A DNA stretch of 64,000 nt from an uncultured bacterium (GTDB taxonomy: Bacteria; Elusimicrobiota; Elusimicrobia; Elusimicrobiales; Elusimicrobiaceae). Position 1 is the first letter of the stretch. Each line of letters begins with the position of its first letter. The notes beneath the pieces are model-generated. The model was not told the DNA's origin and ran no database searches. It worked only from the letters and a program-made list of their open reading frames with translations. The stretch spans positions 1-64,000 of the forward strand of contig CASFXV010000001.1 in the NCBI GenBank assembly GCA_949298795.1, written 5' to 3'. A program made the position numbers and the translations under genes. This document shows positions 24,680-33,794 of the stretch, in pieces.

Positions 24680-25699
24680 TTACTTGCGCGCAGCCAGCTG
24701 CCCGCAAGCGGCTAAAACGTCGTTCCCCATACTTTTGCGTATGGTAACGCCAATTCCCATCGCTTTAACGGCGGCGGCAAAATCTTTTACTATTTTGTCG
24801 TCCGTTTTGGCGCCGCGCCCCAAATTACACGCTATTAAATTTACGTGCAACAAATAATTGTCTTTAATGCCAAAAATCCATTTGGCCAGTTTACGGATAT
24901 GTTCCGGCCGGCTGTTTACATTTTCCAGCACGGAATACTCCAAAAATACCTGCCTGCCCGTCATGGCAATGTATTCTTCCACCGCTTTTTGCAGCTCTTC
25001 CAAATTAAAACGGCGGTTAACAGGCATCATCTTGCTACGTTCGCCGTCGTCGGCGTTGTGCAAGGACACGGCCAAATTGGCCTGCGGCAAGTCTACCGCC
25101 AGTTTATGCAGTTTATCGGCTATCCCCGCGGTAGAAATGGAAATATGCCGCGCGCCGATATTCAAATAATCCGGGTTGGATAAATCCCGCGCGGCTTTTA
25201 CAACATTTAAATAGTTTAACAGCGGTTCGCCCATACCCATAAACACCACGCTGGATATACGCTCGGCCAGTTTTTCTTTGCGCACGTATTGATACCACAT
25301 TAAAACCTGGTCCGTAATTTCTTCTTGTGTCAAATCCCGCTTAAAACCCATTTTGCCCGTACTGCAAAAAGAACACCGCAGCGGGCACCCCACCTGGCTG
25401 GATACGCACACGCTCCACGTATCCTGCGGTTTTAAAAGAACGGTTTCAATTTGAAGTCCGTCTCGCAAAGTAAGCAACGCCTTAGCGGCTTTGTCTTTCT
25501 GGGAGAAAACCATTTTGCTGACTGTAAAACTTAAAAGAGGATATTTTTGCTTTAGTTCTTCCCGTACGGAAGCGGGCAGAGAGGTGGCCTCATCCCAAGA
25601 GGAAATGCCTTTTTTAAAAACGGCCTCTTGTACTTGCGCTATGCGGAAGTTAGGCAGCCCCAGCTGTTTAATGTGTTCTTTTACGGCTTCAAAATTCAT
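24680..25699 (-). CDS. rlmN: 23S rRNA (adenine-C2)-methyltransferase RlmN
   Basis: A 339-aa radical SAM enzyme with the iron-sulfur motif CPLRCSFCSTGKMGF (CxxxCxxC), FMGMGEPLLNY, ISTAGI, AVSLHNADD and the C-terminal catalytic Cys in DVLAACGQLA. It methylates A2503 of 23S rRNA and A37 of some tRNAs. AGGTG lies 7 nt before ATG. It is the first gene of the operon with the lipoprotein and queC fusion. Confidence 0.95.
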   Translation of the reverse strand: MNFEAVKEHIKQLGLPNFRIAQVQEAVFKKGISSWDEATSLPASVREELKQKYPLLSFTVSKMVFSQKDKAAKALLTLRDGLQIETVLLKPQDTWSVCVSSQVGCPLRCSFCSTGKMGFKRDLTQEEITDQVLMWYQYVRKEKLAERISSVVFMGMGEPLLNYLNVVKAARDLSNPDYLNIGARHISISTAGIADKLHKLAVDLPQANLAVSLHNADDGERSKMMPVNRRFNLEELQKAVEEYIAMTGRQVFLEYSVLENVNSRPEHIRKLAKWIFGIKDNYLLHVNLIACNLGRGAKTDDKIVKDFAAAVKAMGIGVTIRKSMGNDVLAACGQLAARK

Positions 25700-25818
25700 A
25701 CATGTACACCTATATATAGATTATATTTATTTTACCATTTTATAATAGGCAAAAACCGGTTTAAAATTAGATTTTAAGACGGTTTTGCAACGAGGGTGAA
25801 AAAACGGCATTATTTTAG

Positions 25819-25833
25819 TATAATACCAGCACG
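25819..25833 (+). promoter_or_regulatory. -10 box close to the start of the phosphohexomutase gene
   Basis: TATAAT (25819-25824) is 9 nt before ATG 25834, with no ribosome site. A leader of only 2 or 3 nt is expected. Confidence 0.45.
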
Positions 25834-27321
25834 ATGACCCAAGAACTTAAATTCAGCACGGCCGGTTTCCGGACCGTTACCGCGGACGGCATGACCGCCC
25901 AGTCCGTACAACGTTTAGCTTACGGGATTTCCGAACATATTTTGGAGCATCCCTTCTATGGTTTTGAAGGTACCGGTTACCAAAAACACTGCCAGGAACG
26001 GGGTAAAAAACCTAAAAAACCATTGGTTTTGGTAGGGCATGACACGCGCTTTCTTTCCCGTCAGTTTGCGGCGGTGGCAGCCAACGCGCTGGTGCAAAGC
26101 GGCATTACCGTAAAAATGGCCGAGCTGCCCCTCCCCACCCCGGTGGCCGAATGGGCGGTGCTTAATGAATGCGCCGTGGGGGCCATTGTCATCACCGGAA
26201 GTGAAAGCGAATACTATGTAAACGGCATTAAATGGATTTCTTATTACGGCGGTATTGCCAACAATGAAATTGTAAGCGATATTGAACGCCGCATACCGGC
26301 GCCCTCTTCCCAAATTTTAAAAGCGTCTTCCACGGATTTTGATTATCTCAACGCGGCCGTCATCGTTACCAAAGATATGCGCAAAGACTATATTGCCCAT
26401 ATTGAAAAACTGCTGGATGTAAAAGCGTTAAAAAAATCCAAACTTAAAATAGCGGTGGACCCGCTTTACGGAACGGCTAAAAATTACTTCCGCGATTTGC
26501 TGGAAAAATACGGCGTTACCGTAGAAGGCATTCACGAAGAAACGGACGTGGTATTTGGCGGAAAAGTGCCCAACGCGGGGCCTGTCAGTCTGCAGGAATT
26601 AAAAAAATTAGTTATTTCCAAAAAAATGCATTTGGGCATTGCCTGCAACCCGGACTGCGATAAATTCGGTATTATTGACAGCGACGGAAATTGGGTTTCC
26701 CCCAATGAAATTATCCCCATGTTGCTGGAACACATTGTACGCAACAAAAATATTAAAGGGCGCGTATGCCGCAGCGTCATTACGTCTAATCTGTTAGACC
26801 AAGTGGCCAAAGCGCACGGTTTAATGCTGCGCGAAACCCCGGTAGGCTTTAAGTATATTACGGAACTAATGACCACCGGCCAATATTTGCTGGGAATGGA
26901 AGAATCCGGCGGGATTGCCATTGCAAACCATATCCCGGATAAAGACGGCCTGCTGGCCTGCTTTCTAATTGTGGATATGCTGGCCGTGGAAGGCAAAAGC
27001 TTAAAGCAGCTGCGCACCTCTTTCTACAAAAAATACAAACCGCTGTATGACAAAAAAGTCAGCATGCCCAAAACGGAAACGGAAATCAACCGCATTATGG
27101 AACGGCTGGATATTAAGCCGCCGCTTTCCATTAATAAAACGTCCGTTTGGCGCATTGACTCTACCGACGGGTTCAAATTTATTTTAAAAGGCGGCAGCTG
27201 GCTGGCTATACGCCCCTCCAGCACGGAACGCCTAATCCGCATGTACGCCGAAGCGCCGGAAGAAAAAACACCCGCCGCGCTGATTAAAGAAGGCAAAAAA
27301 ATTATAGACAGTATTATTTAG
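25834..27321 (+). CDS. Divergent phosphoglucomutase/phosphomannomutase family protein
   Basis: A 495-aa alpha-D-phosphohexomutase with all four loops recognisable but altered. The phosphoserine loop reads ITGSESEYYVNGIKW where TASHNPxxYNG is usual, so Ser is kept but His-Asn is lost. The metal loop is NPDCDKFGI where DGDADR is usual. The sugar loop is MEESGGIAI and the phosphate loop is RPSSTERLIRMY. It probably still interconverts hexose or hexosamine phosphates, but the changes make the substrate unsure. It leads an operon with eno, ftsB, an MBL gene, lgt and an RluA-type gene. Confidence 0.8.
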   Translation: MTQELKFSTAGFRTVTADGMTAQSVQRLAYGISEHILEHPFYGFEGTGYQKHCQERGKKPKKPLVLVGHDTRFLSRQFAAVAANALVQSGITVKMAELPLPTPVAEWAVLNECAVGAIVITGSESEYYVNGIKWISYYGGIANNEIVSDIERRIPAPSSQILKASSTDFDYLNAAVIVTKDMRKDYIAHIEKLLDVKALKKSKLKIAVDPLYGTAKNYFRDLLEKYGVTVEGIHEETDVVFGGKVPNAGPVSLQELKKLVISKKMHLGIACNPDCDKFGIIDSDGNWVSPNEIIPMLLEHIVRNKNIKGRVCRSVITSNLLDQVAKAHGLMLRETPVGFKYITELMTTGQYLLGMEESGGIAIANHIPDKDGLLACFLIVDMLAVEGKSLKQLRTSFYKKYKPLYDKKVSMPKTETEINRIMERLDIKPPLSINKTSVWRIDSTDGFKFILKGGSWLAIRPSSTERLIRMYAEAPEEKTPAALIKEGKKIIDSII

Positions 27322-27350
27322 CCCCGCTTTTTACGCGGGAGGGAGAAAGT

Positions 27351-28622
27351 ATGCCCCGCATTAAAAAAATAACCGCAAGAGAAATTTTAGATTCCCGCGG
27401 GTTTCCCACCGTGGCGGCGGACGTGTTGCTGGACGACGGCACCGTAGGAACCGCCAGCGTGCCCAGCGGGGCTTCCACCGGTTCCCATGAAGCGCTGGAA
27501 CTTAGAGACGGGGGAACACGCTATAACGGAAAAGGCGTTTTGAAAGCGGTGGAAAATGTGGAGCGTATTTCCCAACAACTGGCGGGGATGGACCCGTATG
27601 ACATCCGCCTGATTGACGACAGCCTGCTCGCCCTGGACGGGACGGAAAACAAAAGCAACCTGGGCGCAAACGCCATGTTGGCCGTTTCCATGGCGGTGCT
27701 GCGCGCCGGGTGCCACCACGCGCGCCTGCCTTTATACAAACACCTGCGCAACGTGTATGATTTGCATTTAGACACTTATCTGCTCCCCGCCCCCATGCTA
27801 AACATCATTAACGGCGGCAAGCATGCAGACTCCGGCCTAGACGTGCAGGAATTTATGATTTTGCCGCTTTCCTTTCCCACTTTTGCGCAAGCCCTGCGCG
27901 CCGCCAGCGAAACGTATCATACGTTAAAGGCGCTTCTTAAAGAACAAGGCATGGTAATCGCCGTGGGGGACGAAGGCGGCTTTGCCCCCAAAATAGCCAA
28001 ACATGAAGACGTATTCAAAGTTATTCTTGCCGCCGCCAAAAAAGCGGGATACCCCAACATGGCCTTGGCGATAGACTGCGCCGCCAGTGAATTTTATAAA
28101 AATAATCAATACCAGTTTGAACGCGCCTCTTACTCCGCCCAGCAAATGACGGATATTTACGCCTCTTGGTGCAAGCGCTATCCGTTGCTTTCCATAGAAG
28201 ACCCTTTGCAGGAGGACGACTGGGCCGGCTGGCAATACATTACCCAAAAACTGGGCAAGAAAATCAACCTGGTGGGGGATGACTTATTTGTTACCAACCC
28301 CCTGCGCCTGCAAAAAGGCATAGAAGAAAAGACCGCCAATTCTATTTTAATTAAGTTAAACCAAATAGGCACCGTATCGGAAACGGTAGATGTAATACAA
28401 AAAGCGCACGCCGCCGGATATACCGCCATCGTTTCCCACCGTTCCGGCGAAACGGAAGACAGTTTTATTGCGGACTTGTCCGTAGCCGTTAACGCGGGAG
28501 CCATAAAAACCGGCGCGCCCGCGCGGGCGGAACGCACGGCCAAATACAACCGCCTGCTGCAAATTGAACTGGAACTGGGCGAACAAGCCGTATACGCCAA
28601 AGACGCCGTATTTAAAAAATGA
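27351..28622 (+). CDS. eno: Enolase
   Basis: The 423-aa protein is a full enolase: ITAREILDSRGFPTV at the start, SGASTGSHEALELRDGG, NIINGGKHADSGLDVQEFM, the magnesium ligands in AIDCAASEFY, SIEDPLQEDDW and VGDDLFVTNP, and the catalytic loop IVSHRSGETEDSFIADL. It converts 2-phosphoglycerate to PEP. GGGAGGGAGAAAGT precedes ATG. Its stop overlaps the ftsB start. Confidence 0.97.
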   Translation: MPRIKKITAREILDSRGFPTVAADVLLDDGTVGTASVPSGASTGSHEALELRDGGTRYNGKGVLKAVENVERISQQLAGMDPYDIRLIDDSLLALDGTENKSNLGANAMLAVSMAVLRAGCHHARLPLYKHLRNVYDLHLDTYLLPAPMLNIINGGKHADSGLDVQEFMILPLSFPTFAQALRAASETYHTLKALLKEQGMVIAVGDEGGFAPKIAKHEDVFKVILAAAKKAGYPNMALAIDCAASEFYKNNQYQFERASYSAQQMTDIYASWCKRYPLLSIEDPLQEDDWAGWQYITQKLGKKINLVGDDLFVTNPLRLQKGIEEKTANSILIKLNQIGTVSETVDVIQKAHAAGYTAIVSHRSGETEDSFIADLSVAVNAGAIKTGAPARAERTAKYNRLLQIELELGEQAVYAKDAVFKK

Positions 28623-28921
28623 TTTCCAACGAACTGCGCCGTTTTATACACAAAAACAAAAAACCGCTGCTGGGGGTGGTGATACTCCTGGCGGTGGTTC
28701 TTGCGTTTTTGGGCGGAAGCATTTTAAGTTTGTTTCACAATAAAATGGAATTAAAAAAATTAACCCGCCAAACCATCCAGCTGGACGAAGAATACCAGCA
28801 ATTAACCCAACGCTTAAAACTGCTTAAGCAAGAAGACCCAAACTATTTGGAAGAGTTGGCCCGCACGCGTTACCATATGACCAAGCCGGGGGAAATGGAA
28901 TTTCGCTTTGAAAAGCCGTAA
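28619..28921 (+). CDS. ftsB: FtsB/DivIC-type septum formation protein
   Basis: The 100-aa protein has a short cytoplasmic N-terminus, one transmembrane helix (about 17-37) and a coiled coil (about 40-75), ending in the family-typical DPNYLEELARTRYHMTKPGE. It is part of the FtsQLB divisome subcomplex. It overlaps the eno stop by ATGA, and eno-ftsB is a widely conserved gene order. Confidence 0.87.
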   Translation: MISNELRRFIHKNKKPLLGVVILLAVVLAFLGGSILSLFHNKMELKKLTRQTIQLDEEYQQLTQRLKLLKQEDPNYLEELARTRYHMTKPGEMEFRFEKP

Positions 28922-28939
28922 CCATTTAAAGGAGTTATT

Positions 28940-29548
28940 ATGAATATTGACATTTTAAACCTGGGTCCGATGGATAACTGCACTTACTTAGTTACCGAGG
29001 GAAACCAAGCCCTTTTAATTGACCCCGCCTGGGATATGAATTTTATCAGTCATACATTAAAAACCAAAAATTTAAATTTGCTGGCCGTTTTGTTTACGCA
29101 CGGGCATTTTGACCATGTCAAATTTTCACAGGAATTATTAAAAGAGCATGGCCTAAAAGCCTATATTGAAGAGCAAGACGCCAATTTAAGCGGCATAGAC
29201 CCGCAATACTTACATACTTATTCTGGCGAGCAAAACCTGCAAATCGGCCCGTTTGCCGTACACATTATCCCCACCCCCGGGCACACGGCCGGCGGGGTTT
29301 GCATACAAATACAAAACGCGGTTTTTACGGGGGATACGCTTTTCCCCGGGGCGTGCGGGCGGGTGGATTTGCCCTCTTCTAACCCGCGCGATATGCGCAA
29401 AAGCCTGCTTACATTATCCAAACTGCCGGACGACACGCAAATTTTTTCCGGGCACAGTTACGGGGGGAAGTCCAGCTCGTTCATTCAATATGAGCGCCAG
29501 CACAACCCTTTTATGCGCAACGCCATTAAAGACGAGGATTTTATTTAA
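28940..29548 (+). CDS. Metallo-beta-lactamase fold hydrolase (glyoxalase II-like)
   Basis: The 202-aa protein has the metal motif THGHFDH (HxHxDH, about 53-59), a second His in PTPGHTAGG, the bridging Asp in FTGDTLFPGACGRVD and the final His in FSGHSYGG. It resembles the small glyoxalase II-like hydrolases of the MBL fold. The exact thioester substrate is unknown. AAAGGAGTTATT precedes ATG. Confidence 0.85.
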   Translation: MNIDILNLGPMDNCTYLVTEGNQALLIDPAWDMNFISHTLKTKNLNLLAVLFTHGHFDHVKFSQELLKEHGLKAYIEEQDANLSGIDPQYLHTYSGEQNLQIGPFAVHIIPTPGHTAGGVCIQIQNAVFTGDTLFPGACGRVDLPSSNPRDMRKSLLTLSKLPDDTQIFSGHSYGGKSSSFIQYERQHNPFMRNAIKDEDFI

Positions 29549-30333
29549 TGCACCCGGTACTTTTTAAAATAGGTTCTTTTGAAATGGCCAGCTACGGCCT
29601 GATGACCGCCCTGGGCTACGCGGCGGCGGCTTGGTATTTGGTAAGAAAGCTAAAAGAAATCCAACTGGACAAAGACACTTTTTGGAATTTGATTTTTATC
29701 GCCTTTGTAGGTGCCTTGGCCGGCAGCAAGCTGCTTTATATTATTGTATCTTGGCCGCTGTTAGGCGATACCCTGGCGCAAAAGCTAACCAATATTGTGC
29801 AAAATTTCCGGTACGGCTTTGTGTTTTTTGGCGGAATGATTGCTTCCGTGGGGGCGTTAGTTTGGTATATAAGAAAAAAGAAATTGCCGCTGCTGTCTAC
29901 GGCGGATTTTCTAATTGTGGGCCTGCCTTTGGGGCACGCGCTGGGGCGCATAGGCTGTTTTTTGGCAGGCTGCTGCTACGGCCGGCCTACCAGCTCCCCT
30001 TTAGGGGTAGTATTTACCAATCCGGATACGCTCGTTCCGCCCGAACTGCGCGGCATTCCTTTGCACCCCACGCAATTATATGAATCAGCCGGCAACATAC
30101 TTTTGTTTATTTGGCTGCATTACGCCTATAAAAAGAAACACAAACCCGGCAGCATTTTGCTGCAATACGTTACCGGTTATGCGGCTATGCGTTTTATCAT
30201 AGAGTTTTTCCGCGGGGATTACCGCGGGGCGTATATTTTAGGAATGTCCCCCTCCCAAGCGCTGGCGGTTTGCACGGTGTGCGCCGCGGCGGCTGTATAT
30301 TGGTTTTTTATGAAGGAGCCGAAACATGGCTGA
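29548..30333 (+). CDS. lgt: Prolipoprotein diacylglyceryl transferase
   Basis: A 261-aa membrane enzyme with about seven helices. It contains the Lgt signature region HALGRIGCFLAGCCYGRPT (about 131-149), LHPTQLYES, and FIIEFFRGDYRG with the conserved Arg. It transfers diacylglycerol to the lipobox Cys of prolipoproteins, of which at least three are encoded here. Its ATG overlaps the MBL gene stop and its end overlaps the RluA-type gene. Confidence 0.92.
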   Translation: MHPVLFKIGSFEMASYGLMTALGYAAAAWYLVRKLKEIQLDKDTFWNLIFIAFVGALAGSKLLYIIVSWPLLGDTLAQKLTNIVQNFRYGFVFFGGMIASVGALVWYIRKKKLPLLSTADFLIVGLPLGHALGRIGCFLAGCCYGRPTSSPLGVVFTNPDTLVPPELRGIPLHPTQLYESAGNILLFIWLHYAYKKKHKPGSILLQYVTGYAAMRFIIEFFRGDYRGAYILGMSPSQALAVCTVCAAAAVYWFFMKEPKHG

Positions 30334-31240
30334 AAAAAAGAAAATCGTGTTTGACGGGTACTCCCGCCGGTTAGACATTTTTGTATGTGACGAGTTGGAA
30401 AAATTCCCCCGCTCGCTTATCCAGCGTCTGATAAAAGACGGCAAAGTAACCGTTAACGGCAAAGCGGTAAAACCGTCTTGGCCGCTGACGCCGGGGGAAA
30501 CGGTGGAAATAGAAATGCCCTCCAACCAAAAGACCGCCTCCTCTTTAAAAGATTTGCTTATTTATGACGATGAAGATTTTTTTGTCATCGCCAAACCGGC
30601 CGGCATGCTGGTACATCCGCAAAGCCCCATTTGGGAAACCAACCCGGAGGCGGTGTTCTCGTTTGAAGAAACGTTGGTATCCGTTATTTTGGCTAATCCG
30701 CCCAAAGGGTTTGACATGTCCACCCCCCGCGCCGGCTTGGTGCACCGCTTGGACCGGGAAACCAGCGGGGTAATGCTGGTGGCCAAAAATGCCATTTTTC
30801 AAAACTGCATGACAGAGCTTTTTGCCCAGCGGGAAGTGCGCAAGACGTATCATTCCATCGCCTGCGGGGAAATACCCGATGATGAAGGCGTGATAGACGT
30901 ACCCATCGGCCGCGTAGCCGGCGGAAAAATAAAAGCGTCTGACCTGGGGCGCGAAGCCGTTACCGAGTACAAAGTATTAGAGCGCAAAAACGGCTTTACC
31001 CGCGTACAATTACACCCCGTTACCGGGCGCACCAACCAGCTGCGCGTGCACTTAAGCTGGCTGGGTTACCCCGTACTGGGGGACTGGCTGTATAAAGGGG
31101 CCACCGCGCCGCGGCTGATGCTTCACTCCCGCCAGGTGGAATTTAAACACCCCTACACCGGCAAAAAGCTAAAGTTTGAAGCGCCCGTCCCGCCGGATTT
31201 TACCGCCGCCTGGGAAAACGTTGCCCAAACTAAAAAATAA
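30326..31240 (+). CDS. RluA family 23S rRNA pseudouridine synthase
   Basis: The 304-aa protein has an N-terminal S4 domain (about 9-70) and the catalytic domain with the Asp motif HRLDRETSGVML (about 139-150), followed by VTGRTNQLRVHLSWLGYPVLGD. It isomerises uridines in large-subunit rRNA; the target site is not readable. It is the last gene of the operon and overlaps lgt by 8 bp. Confidence 0.88.
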   Translation: MAEKKKIVFDGYSRRLDIFVCDELEKFPRSLIQRLIKDGKVTVNGKAVKPSWPLTPGETVEIEMPSNQKTASSLKDLLIYDDEDFFVIAKPAGMLVHPQSPIWETNPEAVFSFEETLVSVILANPPKGFDMSTPRAGLVHRLDRETSGVMLVAKNAIFQNCMTELFAQREVRKTYHSIACGEIPDDEGVIDVPIGRVAGGKIKASDLGREAVTEYKVLERKNGFTRVQLHPVTGRTNQLRVHLSWLGYPVLGDWLYKGATAPRLMLHSRQVEFKHPYTGKKLKFEAPVPPDFTAAWENVAQTKK

Positions 31241-31252
31241 GCTCTTTTATCT

Positions 31253-31275
31253 CCCCGGGCAAACCCCGGGGTTTA
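31253..31275 (+). terminator. Weak hairpin after the RluA-type gene
   Basis: CCCGGG repeats at 31254-31259 and 31265-31270 form a GC-rich hairpin followed by only a short T run. A stronger terminator follows at 31333. Confidence 0.4.
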
Positions 31276-31321
31276 CCTGACAAAGAATAAATATACTTTG
31301 CCAAACAAAGAAAGATAGCCG

Positions 31322-31366
31322 CACAAAAAATAAAACCCGGGCTGCACGCCCGGGTTTCTATTTTTG
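31322..31366. terminator. Bidirectional terminator
   Basis: Stem AAACCCGGGC/GCCCGGGTTT (31333-31342 with 31348-31357) has T-rich flanks on both strands. It ends both the lgt operon and the YghO-like gene. Confidence 0.85.
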
Positions 31367-31377
31367 CAAAAAACCAA

Positions 31378-32484
31378 TTACAGGTTTTTTTGGTACAGCC
31401 GGTAGCGTTTGCTTTGCCAGCATCCGCATTCCAAAATGCCGCGTATAATGCCTTGGTTGTCTTCCAGCACCCAGGAAAGTTCCGCCTCATTCCATATGGC
31501 AACGCCATGGTCTATAATATGCTTAATTAAAATTAAATCAATGCCGCGGTGGCGGTGCTGCGGAGAAACGCCCAACATAATCAGCCGCGCGTCCTTAATC
31601 CGCCGCCACGCCCACAGCGCTTTTAACACGCGCCACGGGTTGCATAAAGAACCTTTCAGCTCTTTTAACGCGTGGTTCATATTGGGTATGGCAATATAAA
31701 AGCCGGCCGGCTCCCCATCCACTTCCAACACGCAGGTGCCTTCCGGGCGGACCACCATTTTCAGTTCCTGCACCATATCGGCCATTTCCTGCGCGGTAAG
31801 CGGAACAAAGCCCCAATTATCCGCCCAAGCTTTGTTGTAAATATCCCGGATGATTTGCGCTTCTTTCTCAATATTTTTTAAATCAATGCGCCGAAGCGTA
31901 ATACCCGGCTGGCGCGCACAGCGGGCGCATACTTTTAAAAACCGCTCGGAAAATTTTTCTTCTTTGGTGCGGTGAAAGGCCAGTACGTCTTTTATCTTGG
32001 TAAATCCTTCCGCCATAATCAAATCCGCATAATAGGGGTAATTATACGGCATCATGATAGCGGGCATTTTGTCAAAACTGTCCACCAACAAGCCGTATAC
32101 ATGGTTGCTGGAAGGGTTTGCCGGCCCGCGCATGGCGTTCACCCCGCGTGAGCGGAGCCAATTTTCCGCCGCTTCAAACAAAGCGTGGGAAACATCGTCA
32201 TCTTCCACACAGTCAAAAAATCCAAAAAAGCCGATGTGTTCGTTATGGTACTCGTTATGGGCACGGTTGATAAGCGCCATAATGCGCCCGGATAATTTGC
32301 CGTCTTTATAGGCCAGAAACATTTTATTTTCGCCGTGTTTCCAAAAAGCGTTATCCGGCGAAAGCAATTTGCGGGTATCAGCCTTCAGCTCCCCCACCCA
32401 ATACGGGCTTTTTTTATAAAGCTGAAAAGGAAAATCAATAAATTCGGTTACGTTCTCTTGGGTTACTTCTTTGATTTCAACCAT
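31378..32484 (-). CDS. YghO/bacterial ceramide synthase-like N-acyltransferase
   Basis: The 368-aa protein has a GNAT-like architecture. The N-terminal half includes YKKSPYWVGELKADTRKLL, RIMALINRAHNEYH, IGFFGFFDC, and MRGPANPSSNHVYGLLVD. The C-terminal half has EVDGEPAGFYIAIPNMNHAL and MLGVSPQHRHRGIDLILIK. This matches the YghO-type family, which as I recall includes the experimentally defined bacterial ceramide synthase. It lies 62 bp after a serine palmitoyltransferase-like gene, supporting N-acylation of a sphingoid base. A terminator lies between the two, so read-through or a separate promoter is needed. An unrelated acyltransferase role remains possible. Confidence 0.72.
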   Translation of the reverse strand: MVEIKEVTQENVTEFIDFPFQLYKKSPYWVGELKADTRKLLSPDNAFWKHGENKMFLAYKDGKLSGRIMALINRAHNEYHNEHIGFFGFFDCVEDDDVSHALFEAAENWLRSRGVNAMRGPANPSSNHVYGLLVDSFDKMPAIMMPYNYPYYADLIMAEGFTKIKDVLAFHRTKEEKFSERFLKVCARCARQPGITLRRIDLKNIEKEAQIIRDIYNKAWADNWGFVPLTAQEMADMVQELKMVVRPEGTCVLEVDGEPAGFYIAIPNMNHALKELKGSLCNPWRVLKALWAWRRIKDARLIMLGVSPQHRHRGIDLILIKHIIDHGVAIWNEAELSWVLEDNQGIIRGILECGCWQSKRYRLYQKNL

Positions 32485-32496
32485 AGGGGCCCCCTA

Positions 32497-32532
32497 TTAA
32501 AAGTACAAAACCCCGCCTAAGCGGGGTTTTGC
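32497..32532 (-). terminator. Terminator or attenuator after the spt-like gene
   Basis: Stem AAAACCCCGC/GCGGGGTTTT (32507-32516 with 32521-32530) is followed on the minus strand by GTACTTTTAAT, about 20 nt before the YghO-like start. Confidence 0.75.
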
Positions 32533-32545
32533 GTGTCTGATAAAT

Positions 32546-33736
32546 TTATTTAATTATGCCCACCGCGCGGCCCGCCTGGGCAAACGCGTTGATGATTTTT
32601 TCCACATGTTCATCCGTATGCGTAGCCATCAGCGTAAGGCGCATAAGCGCGTGGCCGGGGGGCACCGCCGGGCTGACCACCGGGTTAGAGAAAATACCCA
32701 GCTCGTGCAAGGCGCGCCACATCTTAAAGCAGTTTTCATTGCTGCCCACATGCACCGGAATAACCGGCGTGGTGCTGTGCCCTAAGTCAAAACCCAAGGC
32801 GCGCAAACCGGCTTTTAACTTATCCGTCATGCGGAATAAATTATCCCGGCGGGAAGTGTCGTTCTCAATCAATTCCAGCGCTTTGGTAATAGACGCAACC
32901 GAGGCCGGCGGCAGCGCCGCGGAAAAAATTTGGCTGCGCGCGTTGTGGCGGATAAAGTGAATGACGTCTTCGTCCCCCACCACAAAACCGCCCACCGTGG
33001 CAAACGTTTTAGAGCAGGTGCCCACCACCAGGTCCACCTCGCCGTTTTCCAAACCAAAATATTCACAGGTGCCGCGTCCCGTTTTGCCGATAATTCCCGT
33101 GGCGTGGGCGTCGTCCACAATAATGCGGGCCCCGTATTTCTTGCCGATTTTGACAATATCTGGCAGCGGGCAAATGTCCCCTTCCATGCTAAATACGCCG
33201 TCCACAATAATCAATTTACCGGCTTCTTGCGGCAGTTTGGATAGTACTCTTTCCAAATCAGCCATATCATTGTGTTTAAAGCGCACCATTTCCCCTTCGG
33301 AAAGTTTTACCCCGTCTAAAATGCTGGCGTGGTCCAACTTGTCCACAATGGCGTAATCGCCTTTTTTAAGCAGGCAGGAAACTACCCCTAAATTCATCTG
33401 GTATCCCGTAGAAAAAATAAGCCCCGCCTGTTTGCGTTTAAAACGCGCAATGCGCTGTTCCAGTTCATCGGCCGCTTTGGTGTTTCCGTTCAAAAAGCGG
33501 GAGCCCGCGCAGCCGGTGCCGTATTTTAAAGCGGCTTCGGAGGCGGCTTTTTTCATTTCCGGGTCATTGGCCAAACCCAAGTAGTTGTTGGAACCGGCCA
33601 TAATATACGTTTTCCCGCCGATAACCACTTCCGGCCCCTGCGCGGACTCAAGCGGCTGGAAATAGCCGTAAATGCCCATGCGCATGGCCAGTTTGGCGTC
33701 TTTATAATTCCTGCATTTCTCAAAAATATCAGACAT
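32546..33736 (-). CDS. Serine palmitoyltransferase-like alpha-oxoamine synthase
   Basis: The 396-aa PLP enzyme is of the AONS/KBL/SPT family, with LDHASILDG (stacking His about 136), the cofactor Asp in VDDAHATG (about 208-211) and the PLP Lys in GTCSKTFATVGG (about 243). Features that favour SPT over 2-amino-3-ketobutyrate CoA ligase are KHNDM, SKTFATVGGF (KBL has GKALGGASGG), NARSQIFSAALPP, NPVVSPAVPP and LTLMATHT. SPT condenses serine with acyl-CoA to give 3-ketosphinganine. AAGGGATAGAAA precedes ATG. The next gene is ceramide synthase-like. Glycine or alanine as co-substrate is not excluded. Confidence 0.8.
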   Translation of the reverse strand: MSDIFEKCRNYKDAKLAMRMGIYGYFQPLESAQGPEVVIGGKTYIMAGSNNYLGLANDPEMKKAASEAALKYGTGCAGSRFLNGNTKAADELEQRIARFKRKQAGLIFSTGYQMNLGVVSCLLKKGDYAIVDKLDHASILDGVKLSEGEMVRFKHNDMADLERVLSKLPQEAGKLIIVDGVFSMEGDICPLPDIVKIGKKYGARIIVDDAHATGIIGKTGRGTCEYFGLENGEVDLVVGTCSKTFATVGGFVVGDEDVIHFIRHNARSQIFSAALPPASVASITKALELIENDTSRRDNLFRMTDKLKAGLRALGFDLGHSTTPVIPVHVGSNENCFKMWRALHELGIFSNPVVSPAVPPGHALMRLTLMATHTDEHVEKIINAFAQAGRAVGIIK

Positions 33737-33794
33737 TTTCTATCCCTTCAGCAAAAAACCACACGCGCGCACGGCAAGCGCAGCGCGGGCGGCC

